IMG/VR virus record: IMGVR_UViG_3300044678_001290
Location: 1-38,166 of that record
Reading direction: 5' to 3' (one strand)
DNA: 38,166 nucleotides
DNA from: a virus
Below are positions 6,898 through 12,168 of the stretch, in pieces (the stretch's first letter is position 1; each line of letters opens with the position of its first letter). Below the pieces are notes generated by a model. That model was not told the origin of the DNA, did not search any database, and saw only the letters and a program-made list of their open reading frames with translations. A program made the translations under genes and the position numbers.

Positions 6898-7184
6898 TTT
6901 TTTATTTTGTAGCTTATGTTATCTAACGTGGGTGAGTGGTTGTCCTTGTTTGCCTTCACCAATCGATCAACCGAGGGCAAGGAAAGGCTGTGTATCTTAC
7001 ATAAATCCTTTCGGCTAAGCCCCTTTCGCCAGTCTTGCACAACGGCTAACGCTTTTTCGGCGTCAATTCTAGGCCGTGAAGCAAACTCCCGGCTTTTCCC
7101 CTGTGCAATAGGGTTGTCCGCAAATCGTTTGTAGTATTTTCCCATCAAAAATCTGACGGAAGCCATCGTTTCTGATATGTTCAT
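6894..7184 (-). CDS. HTH-like DNA-binding protein, 96 residues
   Basis: I chose the ATG at 7184, which overlaps the stop of the upstream HTH gene (ATGA); a longer frame to 7211 would intrude on that gene. Residues 40-80 contain KALAVVQDWRKGLSRKDLCK and IHSLSLPSVDRLVKAN, a clear helix-turn-helix spacing. The N-terminus is basic (FLMGKYYKRFADN). It is the third of three consecutive small HTH-type proteins ahead of the helicase, a likely regulatory or replication-initiation cluster. The target is unknown. Confidence 0.65.
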   Translation of the reverse strand: MNISETMASVRFLMGKYYKRFADNPIAQGKSREFASRPRIDAEKALAVVQDWRKGLSRKDLCKIHSLSLPSVDRLVKANKDNHSPTLDNISYKIKK

Positions 7185-7420
7185 AAAGGCTTTACGTTGT
7201 TCTTTCGGCAATGGACCTGAATTGCGGCCCTACTTACGCCCAGCTCCTTACCTATTTGTTTGATGGGCATACCACTTTTTCGCATTTCGAGAATAGCGAA
7301 AATCGTTTTGGCTGAGAGCTTGTTAGTTTTCCTGTCCTCCTCGATTGGTCCCCCACCTTCGCGCATAAGGCGCGGAGCATGACGAAAGATTAGGTCTAGG
7401 CAAGTGCTGGCTGTGCTCAT
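7181..7420 (-). CDS. HTH DNA-binding protein (resolvase/homeodomain-like), 79 residues
   Basis: The C-terminal half carries a canonical helix-turn-helix: IFAILEMRKSGMPIKQIG followed by KELGVSRAAIQVHCRKN, the spacing seen in resolvase-type and homeodomain-like HTH modules. The N-terminal 35 residues are a short charged extension. It is likely to bind a specific DNA site as a dimer or as part of a complex with the adjacent HTH proteins. It overlaps both neighbours by four bases. Candidate targets in the window are the dyads at 13110-13205, though no sequence evidence links them. Confidence 0.8.
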   Translation of the reverse strand: MSTASTCLDLIFRHAPRLMREGGGPIEEDRKTNKLSAKTIFAILEMRKSGMPIKQIGKELGVSRAAIQVHCRKNNVKPL

Positions 7421-7650
7421 TTTGTTTTATTTTGGTAGAGATAGTGTCTTGCTAGGTGGAGCGGAGCCCCATGATCCCGGCAGAGCTCTCGTAACGTTTT
7501 TTGTGCTTTGAACAGGTCTGCGACCTTCATGGCCGCCCAGCCACGTTTCGTTGGCAATCTAATTCGATTCTTAATGACTATCTCTTTAGGCATTAAGACT
7601 GAATGTTCAGGACTAATGCTTGTTTCTTGAGGTGTTATTTCTTGATTCAT
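7417..7650 (-). CDS. Small basic HTH-like protein, 77 residues
   Basis: The start at 7650 (MNQEITPQETSIS) was chosen because the longer frame to 7725 passes through an intrinsic terminator. The C-terminal half is basic and helical (KRGWAAMKVADLFKAQ, then TLRELCRDHGAPLHLARHYL), looking like a degenerate HTH. It overlaps the next HTH gene by four bases. A terminator hairpin ends 11 bases before its start codon, so this gene either begins a new transcript or is read only when that terminator is bypassed. Family not recognised. Confidence 0.6.
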   Translation of the reverse strand: MNQEITPQETSISPEHSVLMPKEIVIKNRIRLPTKRGWAAMKVADLFKAQKTLRELCRDHGAPLHLARHYLYQNKTK

Positions 7651-7652
7651 GT

Positions 7653-7901
7653 TTAAATGAGGCGAAAAACCCCCTTTAAGGGGTTTCCCGCATTTTTGTT
7701 TCTTGTTTGTGACGCCGCTACGCAATTCGCGGCTAGGTAATAAGCTGCCAAATATCCGACAGAGAAGATTCCATAGGCCGTTAGGCCAATGTCTGAGAGT
7801 CCCGTTTGCACCACCCCAAAAGAATCAGGGCTTCGGTATGCGCTTAGCTGCCAAATGATCCTCCAGAGGGAGTTCCATACCGCCCTCCCTCGAATCTTCA
7901 A
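7653..7901 (-). CDS. Doubtful small membrane protein frame
   Basis: An open frame with only TTG or GTG starts (TTG at 7901, GTG in the middle). It contains one hydrophobic stretch (LTAYGIFSVGYLAAYYLAAN) that could cross the membrane, and ends GNPLKGVFRLI inside the terminator hairpin at 7661-7686. No ribosome binding site stands out for a GTG start. The region also contains a GAGGGAG-N12-CTCCCTC inverted repeat (7866-7891). It may be a small membrane protein or non-coding DNA; I keep it only as a low-confidence entry because it is otherwise the only content of 7690-8018. Confidence 0.25.
   Translation of the reverse strand: MKIRGRAVWNSLWRIIWQLSAYRSPDSFGVVQTGLSDIGLTAYGIFSVGYLAAYYLAANCVAASQTRNKNAGNPLKGVFRLI
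7661..7686 (-). terminator. Intrinsic terminator or attenuator upstream of the HTH cluster
   Basis: Read on the minus strand, AAACCCC - TTAAA - GGGGGTTTTT: a 7-bp GC/AT stem with a five-base loop and a U-run. It lies just ahead of the ATG at 7650 and would separate the upstream leftward genes from the HTH/helicase block. Because no strong promoter is evident between it and the ATG, it may work as an attenuator or be bypassed by antitermination. Confidence 0.7.
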
Positions 7902-8018
7902 AGTTGGGGAACGGATTTTCGCGCTGTCCTAGCAAAGCTGAGTGTGTCGCCGTTTAAGGCGTAAGGTGCAACATGGCTTATACGTCCCCTTAACGGTACG
8001 TCTTACTTTCAGGGCAGT
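7902..8018. other. Intergenic stretch without a recognised gene
   Basis: Between the candidate small RNA terminator and the doubtful membrane frame I see no open frame with a good start. A TATAAG hexamer occurs on the minus strand near 7980 but lacks a -35 element. A leftward promoter for the HTH/helicase block might lie here or in 7690-7900, but I cannot point to one. Confidence 0.4.
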
Positions 8019-8056
8019 AAAAAACCCCTTGGCAGTACAAGTACCAAGGGGCTTTT
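8019..8056 (-). terminator. Strong intrinsic terminator
   Basis: On the minus strand CCCCTTGG - TACTTGTACTG - CCAAGGGG followed by TTTTTT: an 8-bp GC-rich perfect stem with a six-base U-run. It ends transcription of the 8132-8464 gene and of the candidate small RNA. On the plus strand it has only a four-base T-run, so leftward termination is favoured. Confidence 0.85.
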
Positions 8057-8124
8057 CTGAAGATTCCCTCCGTCGGCAGGCGGGAAAAATGAAATGTCCG
8101 TAGGCTCTTGTACAGCTACCTAAC
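8019..8124 (-). ncRNA. Candidate small RNA (about 105 nt)
   Basis: Bounded upstream by a perfect extended -10 promoter (8131-8139) and downstream by a strong intrinsic terminator (8019-8056), with no open frame of note between. The transcript would contain a TTCCC/GGGAA hairpin around GCCTGCCGACGGA (about 8067-8089) and then the terminator stem. Such promoter-short spacer-terminator units are typical of bacterial and phage small RNAs. Alternatively it is just the 3' end of the upstream operon plus its terminator. Targets unknown. Confidence 0.4.
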
Positions 8125-8130
8125 GAGGGG

Positions 8131-8139
8131 ATTATACCA
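8131..8139 (-). promoter_or_regulatory. Extended -10 promoter (TGGTATAAT)
   Basis: A perfect TATAAT preceded by TGG, the extended -10 form that can work without a good -35. It overlaps the last codons and stop of the 8132-8464 gene. A perfect TTGACA lies only 12 bases upstream (8149-8154), too close for normal sigma-70 spacing. Start would be at about 8124. Confidence 0.45.
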
Positions 8140-8464
8140 TAGGTTCAGTGTCAAGTGGTTTGTAGGGCACTTTCGCGCTTTGTTTGTAAATGGCGTCCAT
8201 CGACGATTCTACGTCTGCAATCTCTGTTGGGGTTAAGGGACTGAATGCCTCCTTCTCAAATTGTTCTGCCTCTTGAATGCAGCGTTCAATTTCCGTTTCT
8301 ACCCATTCGTTAAGCGCGGCCTTATCCGTGATCGTCACCCCCGGTATCACCCCGTAGGGCAGGCAATAGCGTAAAAGGGCCTGCAGTTGGCCAACGTGGT
8401 AGGGGAAGCAGATTTTGCGGGTGCCAATTTCTGCTCTTAATGGTGTTTCGTTTTCTGTTTTCAT
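8132..8464 (-). CDS. Hypothetical protein, 110 residues
   Basis: A soluble protein beginning MKTENETPLRAEIGTRKICF with a beta-rich N-terminal 40 residues, then two acidic helices (ALNEWVETEIERCIQEAEQF and PTEIADVESSMDAIYKQSAK). I do not recognise it. It follows the Ala-repeat gene by five bases, and its leader reads AAAACACATG like two other genes nearby, with no Shine-Dalgarno. An extended -10 promoter is embedded in its 3' end, and a strong terminator follows 75 bases downstream of its stop. Confidence 0.7.
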   Translation of the reverse strand: MKTENETPLRAEIGTRKICFPYHVGQLQALLRYCLPYGVIPGVTITDKAALNEWVETEIERCIQEAEQFEKEAFSPLTPTEIADVESSMDAIYKQSAKVPYKPLDTEPMV

Positions 8465-8469
8465 GTGTT

Positions 8470-8958
8470 TTATTGGGTGAAAGGGTTTTTAACCATGGCG
8501 CGAAATTGGGTAGCCTGAGCCTTATCCGCAGCATACCCCGCAGCAGCCCCCGCATCCCGCGCAGCATACCACGCAGCAGCCCCCGCAGCAGCCCCCGCAT
8601 CCCGCGCAGCATACCACGCAGCATCCCCCGCAGCAGCCAATTCAGCCGCGCTTGCTTTGCCATTTGCAAATCGTTCAGCCACGTCAAGCGCGAAAAGTGA
8701 TCGCGGGTCAGTTATTAAGTCCCCTGTTTTTCGGCCATCGGGCAACGGCGTGTTTCGAGCACACCAGACCGCGAACAACCTAAGTGTTCGGTCGTCCGGT
8801 CGTCCGGTTTTGTCGGTGATCCATAAGAGCCAATCAACTTTTGGGCAATTGTCCCAAACCTCGCTCATGGATTGATATTTAAGGGCGAATTTGCGCCCCT
8901 CGTTGCAAGCGTTTTTTGCGTCGCAGAATTGTTTCGGTGTCATTTCAGTTAGTTTCAT
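8470..8958 (-). CDS. Phage protein with Ala-rich 15-residue repeats, 162 residues
   Basis: The start was placed at the ATG at 8958 (MKLTEMTPKQFCDAKNAC) rather than 9042, which would overlap the upstream small membrane gene. The N-terminal 100 residues carry the pattern EVWDNCPKVDWLLWITDK, LRLFAVWCARNTPLPDGR and DPRSLFALDVAERFANG, which I associate with a widespread phage and bacterial family of unknown function. The C-terminus is a helical Ala-rich repeat (AAWYAARDAGAAAG twice, with partial copies). In that family the repeat number varies between relatives. The role is unknown. It may be soluble and form an extended helix. Confidence 0.75.
   Translation of the reverse strand: MKLTEMTPKQFCDAKNACNEGRKFALKYQSMSEVWDNCPKVDWLLWITDKTGRPDDRTLRLFAVWCARNTPLPDGRKTGDLITDPRSLFALDVAERFANGKASAAELAAAGDAAWYAARDAGAAAGAAAWYAARDAGAAAGYAADKAQATQFRAMVKNPFTQ
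8543..8623. repeat. 36-bp perfect direct repeat, period 45 bp
   Basis: The segments 8543-8578 and 8588-8623 are identical, offset by 45 bp (15 codons), and are flanked by partial copies from about 8526 to 8640. They encode the AAWYAARDAGAAAG repeat. Because the period is a multiple of three, slippage or recombination would change repeat number without breaking the frame. Confidence 0.9.
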
Positions 8959-8960
8959 GT

Positions 8961-9019
8961 GTTTTTTTGTTATATCTAAGCGATTTTTGTTATATTTGAC
9001 TAAGTTTCTGCAGTTTTTG
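8961..9019. repeat. Three ATAACAAAAA-type repeats in the leader of the Ala-repeat gene
   Basis: On the minus strand the short intergenic stretch ahead of the ATG at 8958 contains TGTAACAAAAA, ATATAACAAAAA and ATATAACAAAAA, the first overlapping the stop of the upstream gene. They may be a protein binding site or simply an A-rich unstructured translation leader; there is no Shine-Dalgarno. Confidence 0.5.
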
Positions 9020-9139
9020 TTACAATTCCCAACTGTCGTCATCGTCTTTGCGCCAAATTTGCCAGAGGACGATTAGACCGAGCAATTGGAGGATAATTAG
9101 AACGGCCAAACCTAGGCCGATGAGGTTGATAAGTGTCAT
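9020..9139 (-). CDS. Single-span membrane protein, 39 residues
   Basis: Too short for most gene callers. It reads MTLINLIGLG, then LAVLIILQLLGLIVLWQIW, then a charged tail RKDDDDSWEL: one strongly hydrophobic segment of about 25 residues and a cytoplasmic-type charged C-terminus. It begins eight bases after the stop of the upstream gene. It could be a spanin-like, antiholin or pinholin-type peptide, or a membrane anchor; nothing beyond topology supports any of these. The secreted lysozyme gene lies about 500 bases upstream on the same strand, so a lysis role is possible. Confidence 0.65.
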   Translation of the reverse strand: MTLINLIGLGLAVLIILQLLGLIVLWQIWRKDDDDSWEL

Positions 9140-9147
9140 AGTGTCAT

Positions 9148-9369
9148 TTATTGAGGTTTATCTGAGTTATCAGGCAAAGGATTGCCGTTTACCGGAAGAC
9201 GGAAAATAAACGCCCCTTCACCCCGCATGGCATGATCGAAGAGTGCATCTAGGCTCTCCCCAATGGGTATTCCGTAGGCTTTACGCCACGCTTGCAGGCT
9301 TGCGAGGGTGCGAGGGTTAACTAGGCCGACAAGCCTCACCTTGGGCAGTCTGTAGGGCTTAGGCGTCAT
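9148..9369 (-). CDS. Hypothetical basic protein, 73 residues
   Basis: I chose the ATG at 9369 (MTPKPYRLPKVRLVGLVNPR) because it overlaps the stop of the 28-codon membrane peptide (ATGA). The longer frame to 9522 runs antisense to nothing but overlaps two well-supported small genes. The protein has a basic start and a helical middle (LASLQAWRKAYGIPIGESLD, then ALFDHAMRG), the look of a small ribbon-helix-helix or CopG-like DNA-binding protein. Family not firmly recognised. Confidence 0.6.
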   Translation of the reverse strand: MTPKPYRLPKVRLVGLVNPRTLASLQAWRKAYGIPIGESLDALFDHAMRGEGAFIFRLPVNGNPLPDNSDKPQ

Positions 9370-9452
9370 CTGAGAAGCCTTACGGCTAGGCATAGGACTA
9401 GCGCGCCGATGGAAAGCAGGCAAAGCGCGGCGTTGAGAATAAGTCTTGTCAT
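9366..9452 (-). CDS. Micro-protein with one membrane span, 28 residues
   Basis: A 28-codon frame with ATGA overlaps at both ends (its ATG shares bases with the stop of the 53-residue gene, its TGA with the next start). The product starts MTRLILNAALCLLSIG and continues ALVLCLAVRLLR: almost wholly hydrophobic with arginines at both ends, a transmembrane peptide. The double coupling makes chance unlikely. Function unknown; size and topology would suit a lysis-timing or toxin-like membrane peptide. Confidence 0.55.
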   Translation of the reverse strand: MTRLILNAALCLLSIGALVLCLAVRLLR

Positions 9453-9610
9453 GGGTGTTTATAGCTAAAGACCAATTCAATAAACCGCTTCTCATGCGAT
9501 TCGCGCCATGCGTCTTCCTCATCCATAGATGAAAATCCGCCCTTAGGCCGAGGGAATTTCATGTTTATTTGTTCGCGCATTTCATCATTTATCTCGTCAT
9601 GTGTTTTCAT
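9449..9610 (-). CDS. Hypothetical charged protein, 53 residues
   Basis: Begins MKTHDEINDEMREQINMKFP, with RPKGGFSSMDEEDAWRESHE in the middle and ends FIELVFSYKHP. It is very charged, probably partly helical, with no known motif. Its start lies three bases after the lysozyme stop and its end overlaps the 28-codon membrane peptide (ATGA). It is missed by length cut-offs of 60 codons. It is part of the lysozyme-containing cluster. Confidence 0.6.
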   Translation of the reverse strand: MKTHDEINDEMREQINMKFPRPKGGFSSMDEEDAWRESHEKRFIELVFSYKHP

Positions 9611-9613
9611 TTT

Positions 9614-9985
9614 TTATAGGTGTTTTTTGATTTTGTTCCAATAAGCAATTGTTGCCCGTTTTTTGTTTCCCGTAGGCCCGCCGTTCCAAATTCGGGCTTT
9701 TACCTCGTCAGATTGGCCCTTGCCATAGTGTTCAGTGTAAAGCCGAAACATTTGCCGTGATTTTTCGGGGTCGAACCTATCATTTGGGGTGTATTTTGTC
9801 CCCGCTATTCGGTTAACGTCCTTTACGGTTATCGCCCATATCTGAGCTATTCCCGCCGCACGTCCGCCATCACCTACGGCAAGCGGGTTTCCGTTGCTTT
9901 CGACACGGCAAACAGCCTCCCATAGCCCCGCCCTTGCGGGCAAGGCAGACACGGCAAGGCATAGGATGAAAAGGGCGCGTTTCAT
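9614..9985 (-). CDS. Secreted lysozyme/transglycosylase-like endolysin, 123 residues
   Basis: The ATG at 9985 starts a classical signal peptide (MKRALFILCLAVSALPARA, cleavage after ARA), directly followed by a lysozyme-like domain. It has the catalytic glutamate in CRVESNGNP (E29), GIAQIW (45-50), DRFDPEKSRQMFRLY and the WNGGP motif (100-104). This is the SLT/goose-lysozyme-like fold of phage muramidases. Export by Sec or a signal-anchor mechanism would place it in the periplasm, so the host is probably Gram-negative. It overlaps the upstream gene by four bases, confirming the start. It is far from the holin-like genes (25.1-25.7 kb) and in the leftward arm, which is unusual for a lysis enzyme. 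Confidence 0.88.
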   Translation of the reverse strand: MKRALFILCLAVSALPARAGLWEAVCRVESNGNPLAVGDGGRAAGIAQIWAITVKDVNRIAGTKYTPNDRFDPEKSRQMFRLYTEHYGKGQSDEVKARIWNGGPTGNKKRATIAYWNKIKKHL

Positions 9986-10236
9986 GCGACCTCCTCCCAA
10001 AGATTGGGCATGGATTGATGCACGGCCCCGGCATCGGTCTTTACCTGCACGCCGTAACCATATTTCCCCTTCTCGCATGAAACCACCGTTCCTATGGTTG
10101 CCTTTCGCTTCTCATATTCATCCAAATAGGCTGTCTTAAGTTGAGGGCTACCGGCACGCAACCAACTATCGCGGGCAGGCCGCAAGCTATATTCGCTAGG
10201 CGTTACCCGTTGGCCGGGTTGAAAGGGTGCGCTCAT
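9982..10236 (-). CDS. Hypothetical protein, 84 residues
   Basis: A soluble protein starting MSAPFQPGQRVTPSEYSLRP. The C-terminal half alternates basic and hydrophobic residues (KATIGTVVSCEKGKYGYGVQ, VKTDAGAVHQSMPNLWEEV), as in small SH3-like or KOW-type beta barrels. I do not recognise a defined family. It overlaps its neighbours by four bases on each side (upstream 95-residue gene, downstream lysozyme). Confidence 0.7.
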   Translation of the reverse strand: MSAPFQPGQRVTPSEYSLRPARDSWLRAGSPQLKTAYLDEYEKRKATIGTVVSCEKGKYGYGVQVKTDAGAVHQSMPNLWEEVA

Positions 10237-10520
10237 GCGTTGCCCTTCGCTTTTCGCGTTTCACATCCCGCCAAATATGCGCGCATATTACCCTCCGCCG
10301 CCTTTTTAGAAATGTATGTTGCCCAAATCGGTGTTGTGATTCCGCCATCCTCATTTGCAATTCTATGCACGCATACCCCGCCGTAACCTTGTGAGAGATG
10401 AAAGTTTCCGATGTTTGCAGTTAGTCCGGTTTCCGTGCGCGTGTAAGGCGTCGCAGGCGAACCCGTGGCGATGTTTATCAATTCGCAGAGATTTTTTAAT
10501 GTGTTGATCGTCGTGCTCAT
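10233..10520 (-). CDS. Phage hypothetical protein (GNFHLSQGYGG type), 95 residues
   Basis: Contains LCELINIATGSPATPYTRTE, then ANIGNFHLSQGYGGVCVHRI, then NEDGGITTP. Proteins with this N-I-G-N-(Y/F)-H-L-S...YGGV pattern recur in many phage early regions without known function. The rest is a helical C-terminus (KKAAEGNMRAYLAGCETRKA). It is a soluble, cytoplasmic protein. ATGA overlaps occur at both ends, so it is translated together with its neighbours. Confidence 0.75.
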   Translation of the reverse strand: MSTTINTLKNLCELINIATGSPATPYTRTETGLTANIGNFHLSQGYGGVCVHRIANEDGGITTPIWATYISKKAAEGNMRAYLAGCETRKAKGNA

Positions 10521-10837
10521 TTCACGCCCTCCGCTTTGGCTATGGCTTTAGCCGCATCTTCCGCGCTACGCTTAAAACTGTCTTGCATAGGCCCGGCAAT
10601 TTTTGCCGCCATACGCATCAAAAACGCGGCATCCTCTAAAGCTTCAAGCAACGCCGGCGCGGCTGCAATCAAACGGGCGTTTGCGTTGGCTTGCGGTCCC
10701 GTGCATATTGCAACATTCCAAGGGCGCATCAACTCCGGGATTTCTCCAAAAGAATGAACGCTCGAAAGGGAGGAGTTATTTTTGCAAATGTCGGCAAACC
10801 AGTTGCCCGGCGTGTGTGTGTGTGTGTGTGTGTTCAT
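10517..10837 (-). CDS. Phage protein with NARLIAAAPALLEAL motif, 106 residues
   Basis: The middle carries ANANARLIAAAPALLEALED, a signature of a very common small phage family of unknown function. The N-terminus is MNTHTHTHTPGNWFADICKN, encoded by a perfect CA/TG dinucleotide run. The last 40 residues are helical and Ala-rich. A change in the dinucleotide run by one unit would shift the frame after the first codons, so expression could be phase-variable. The downstream gene overlaps its stop by four bases. Upstream, 65 bases without a gene separate it from the ArdC gene. Confidence 0.8.
   Translation of the reverse strand: MNTHTHTHTPGNWFADICKNNSSLSSVHSFGEIPELMRPWNVAICTGPQANANARLIAAAPALLEALEDAAFLMRMAAKIAGPMQDSFKRSAEDAAKAIAKAEGVK
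10811..10832. repeat. Dinucleotide (TG/CA) microsatellite at the start of a gene
   Basis: An uninterrupted run of about ten TG units on the plus strand (CA in the coding sense) directly after the start codon of the 10517-10837 gene, encoding the His-Thr repeat. Such runs are prone to slipped-strand mispairing. Confidence 0.9.
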
Positions 10838-10902
10838 AAGTGTTCACCCCAAAGGCCCGCCCCATTAACGGGAGCAGGCTTTTGATTGTGTTTGAGGGTT
10901 AA

Positions 10903-11775
10903 TCAATCGGCGTGCGTTTCCATCTTTCCCAAAATGAAATCGGCGGCCCGTTGTCCCTGCGCGGCGGCGTGAATTACTAGCTTGGCATCCTCTTTCAATT
11001 GCTTTAGCCATCCCTGAATATAAGAGGCGGAAGCGGGCAAGGTGTTGTCAATCCCCGAAACAGCGCAAAGGAACGCCGCGCCCATCTCCGCGACTAGTTC
11101 CTCTTTCGCGTAGGTTTCCCCGCCAAACGCCGCAACCTCTGCAACCCCTTTACGGTTTAACCGACTTTCGTGCCCCGTTGCGTGCGCTAATTCGTGGAAA
11201 AGTGTGGAATAGTAGTTTCCGGACGTGTCAAACGTTTCGGCTTTTGGCATTTGCACGCTATCTGTTGACGGGCGATAATATGCTCTGTCGCCGCCGTGTG
11301 CCAATTTGGGAGCCCTTGGCATATTGGAAACAATCTTTTCCGCCTCTGCTACGGGGTTAAAGGTTGCCCCTTCAATCTTTTCTGCCGCCCATGCTATGCC
11401 GTCGCACTGTTCAACGTTGAAAACCGTGTAATACTTCAGGAAGGGGATTTTCTTCGGCTTGCCGGTAGCGTCCTTTTCTGTTTTGCTATCAACCCAATTC
11501 CAAAAGACTACCGGCGTCCCCTTTTCCCCTTTCCGCACGCTTCCCTTCAATTCGGCGGCTTGTTTGTAAGTGAGCCAAAACGGGCACGAATAAGGGGAAA
11601 AGGATAGCAGAAACCAATTTATGCCCCGGTAGGATTTGCGGCTTCCAAAGTTTGCAGGGTTGCCGCCGTTTTGCGCTTTCCAAGGTTTGCGCCAAGGAAC
11701 CGTCCCCGCTTCTAATTGGGAAACGATGCGTTCCGTGATGATGCTATAAACGTCTTTTTTTTCTTCCGTTGTCAT
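10903..11775 (-). CDS. ardC: ArdC-like antirestriction protein with metallopeptidase domain, 290 residues
   Basis: Residues 1-125 match the N-terminal ssDNA-binding domain of ArdC/TraC-type proteins (YSIITERIVSQLEAGTVPWR, PWKAQNGGNPANFGSRKSYR, KGEKGTPVVFWNWV). Residues 160-280 form a zinc metallopeptidase-like domain with HELAHATGH (194-202) and a downstream YAKEELVAEMGAAFL helix supplying the third ligand. ArdC proteins protect incoming DNA from host restriction. The start at 11775 (MTTEEKKD) follows a GGGAAA-type ribosome site and is preferred to an ATG at 11901, which would read through a repeat element. Its place near the start of the leftward arm suits immediate early expression on entry. 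Confidence 0.9.
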   Translation of the reverse strand: MTTEEKKDVYSIITERIVSQLEAGTVPWRKPWKAQNGGNPANFGSRKSYRGINWFLLSFSPYSCPFWLTYKQAAELKGSVRKGEKGTPVVFWNWVDSKTEKDATGKPKKIPFLKYYTVFNVEQCDGIAWAAEKIEGATFNPVAEAEKIVSNMPRAPKLAHGGDRAYYRPSTDSVQMPKAETFDTSGNYYSTLFHELAHATGHESRLNRKGVAEVAAFGGETYAKEELVAEMGAAFLCAVSGIDNTLPASASYIQGWLKQLKEDAKLVIHAAAQGQRAADFILGKMETHAD

Positions 11776-11834
11776 TGTGTTTTTCCCTAGTCTTTTTCTA
11801 GCGTTGCCTTCCCCGGACGTCATGCCCGGGCACT

Positions 11835-11888
11835 CCAAAACCCCGCCGAGTGTCGGCAGGGTTGGGGGTTGGGAGTTGCGGGGTGTTA
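11835..11888. repeat. Repeated 3'-end hairpin/G-run element, copy A
   Basis: A stretch of about 54 bp nearly identical to 12497-12548. On the minus strand it begins with the TAA of the 11886 gene, runs TAACACCCCGCAA, then CCCTGCCGA-CAC-TCGGCGGGG, a 9-bp stem followed by TTTT, so it may terminate transcription. On the plus strand it reads GGG-TT-GGGGG-TT-GGG-N6-GGGG, a G-quadruplex pattern. Confidence 0.8.
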
Positions 11889-12140
11889 AGCTTTCAGCCA
11901 ATTAGTGAGCGAGCGAGAGACGAAAAGCGTGCGGCGATTTCCCTTTGTCTCCCATTCTGTCGAGATATTGTAGTAATTAGGGTTGCACGGCGGCATTAAG
12001 CCGACGTCCCAACTTTTGGTGAGCTTTCTCAACGCGCTGTTGGCCTGTTGGCAAATGGCAATTGCGTTGTTAGCTAGCAAATCGCGTTTCGCCGTGCGAT
12101 ATTGGCGGCGCAATAAGTGATAGATTTCCCGGGTGTTCAT
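11886..12140 (-). CDS. Hypothetical protein, 84 residues
   Basis: The ATG at 12140 (MNTREIYHLLRRQYRTAKRD) follows the leader AACAGAAAAGGAAACAA, with AGGAAA as ribosome site; a longer frame to 12308 reads through the upstream gene and is rejected. The N-terminal half is a basic helix bundle (LLRRQYRTAKRDLLANNAIA, ICQQANSALRKLTKSW), the rest a short beta-rich part with KGNRRTLFVSRSLTNWLKA. Family not recognised. Its stop is built into repeat copy A. It is one of three small genes with near-identical leaders, probably a co-regulated early group. Confidence 0.7.
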   Translation of the reverse strand: MNTREIYHLLRRQYRTAKRDLLANNAIAICQQANSALRKLTKSWDVGLMPPCNPNYYNISTEWETKGNRRTLFVSRSLTNWLKA

Positions 12141-12168
12141 TTGTTTCCTTTTCTGTTTTATGGGGTGT

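Noticed and set aside
8131-8154. Standard sigma-70 promoter TTGACA/TATAAT
   Set aside because: The two perfect hexamers are only 12 bases apart; I kept only the extended -10 reading.
8322-8687. Minus-strand frame with LLRGMLRGM repeats
   Set aside because: It is a second reading frame of the Ala-rich DNA repeat; the family signature is in the other frame.
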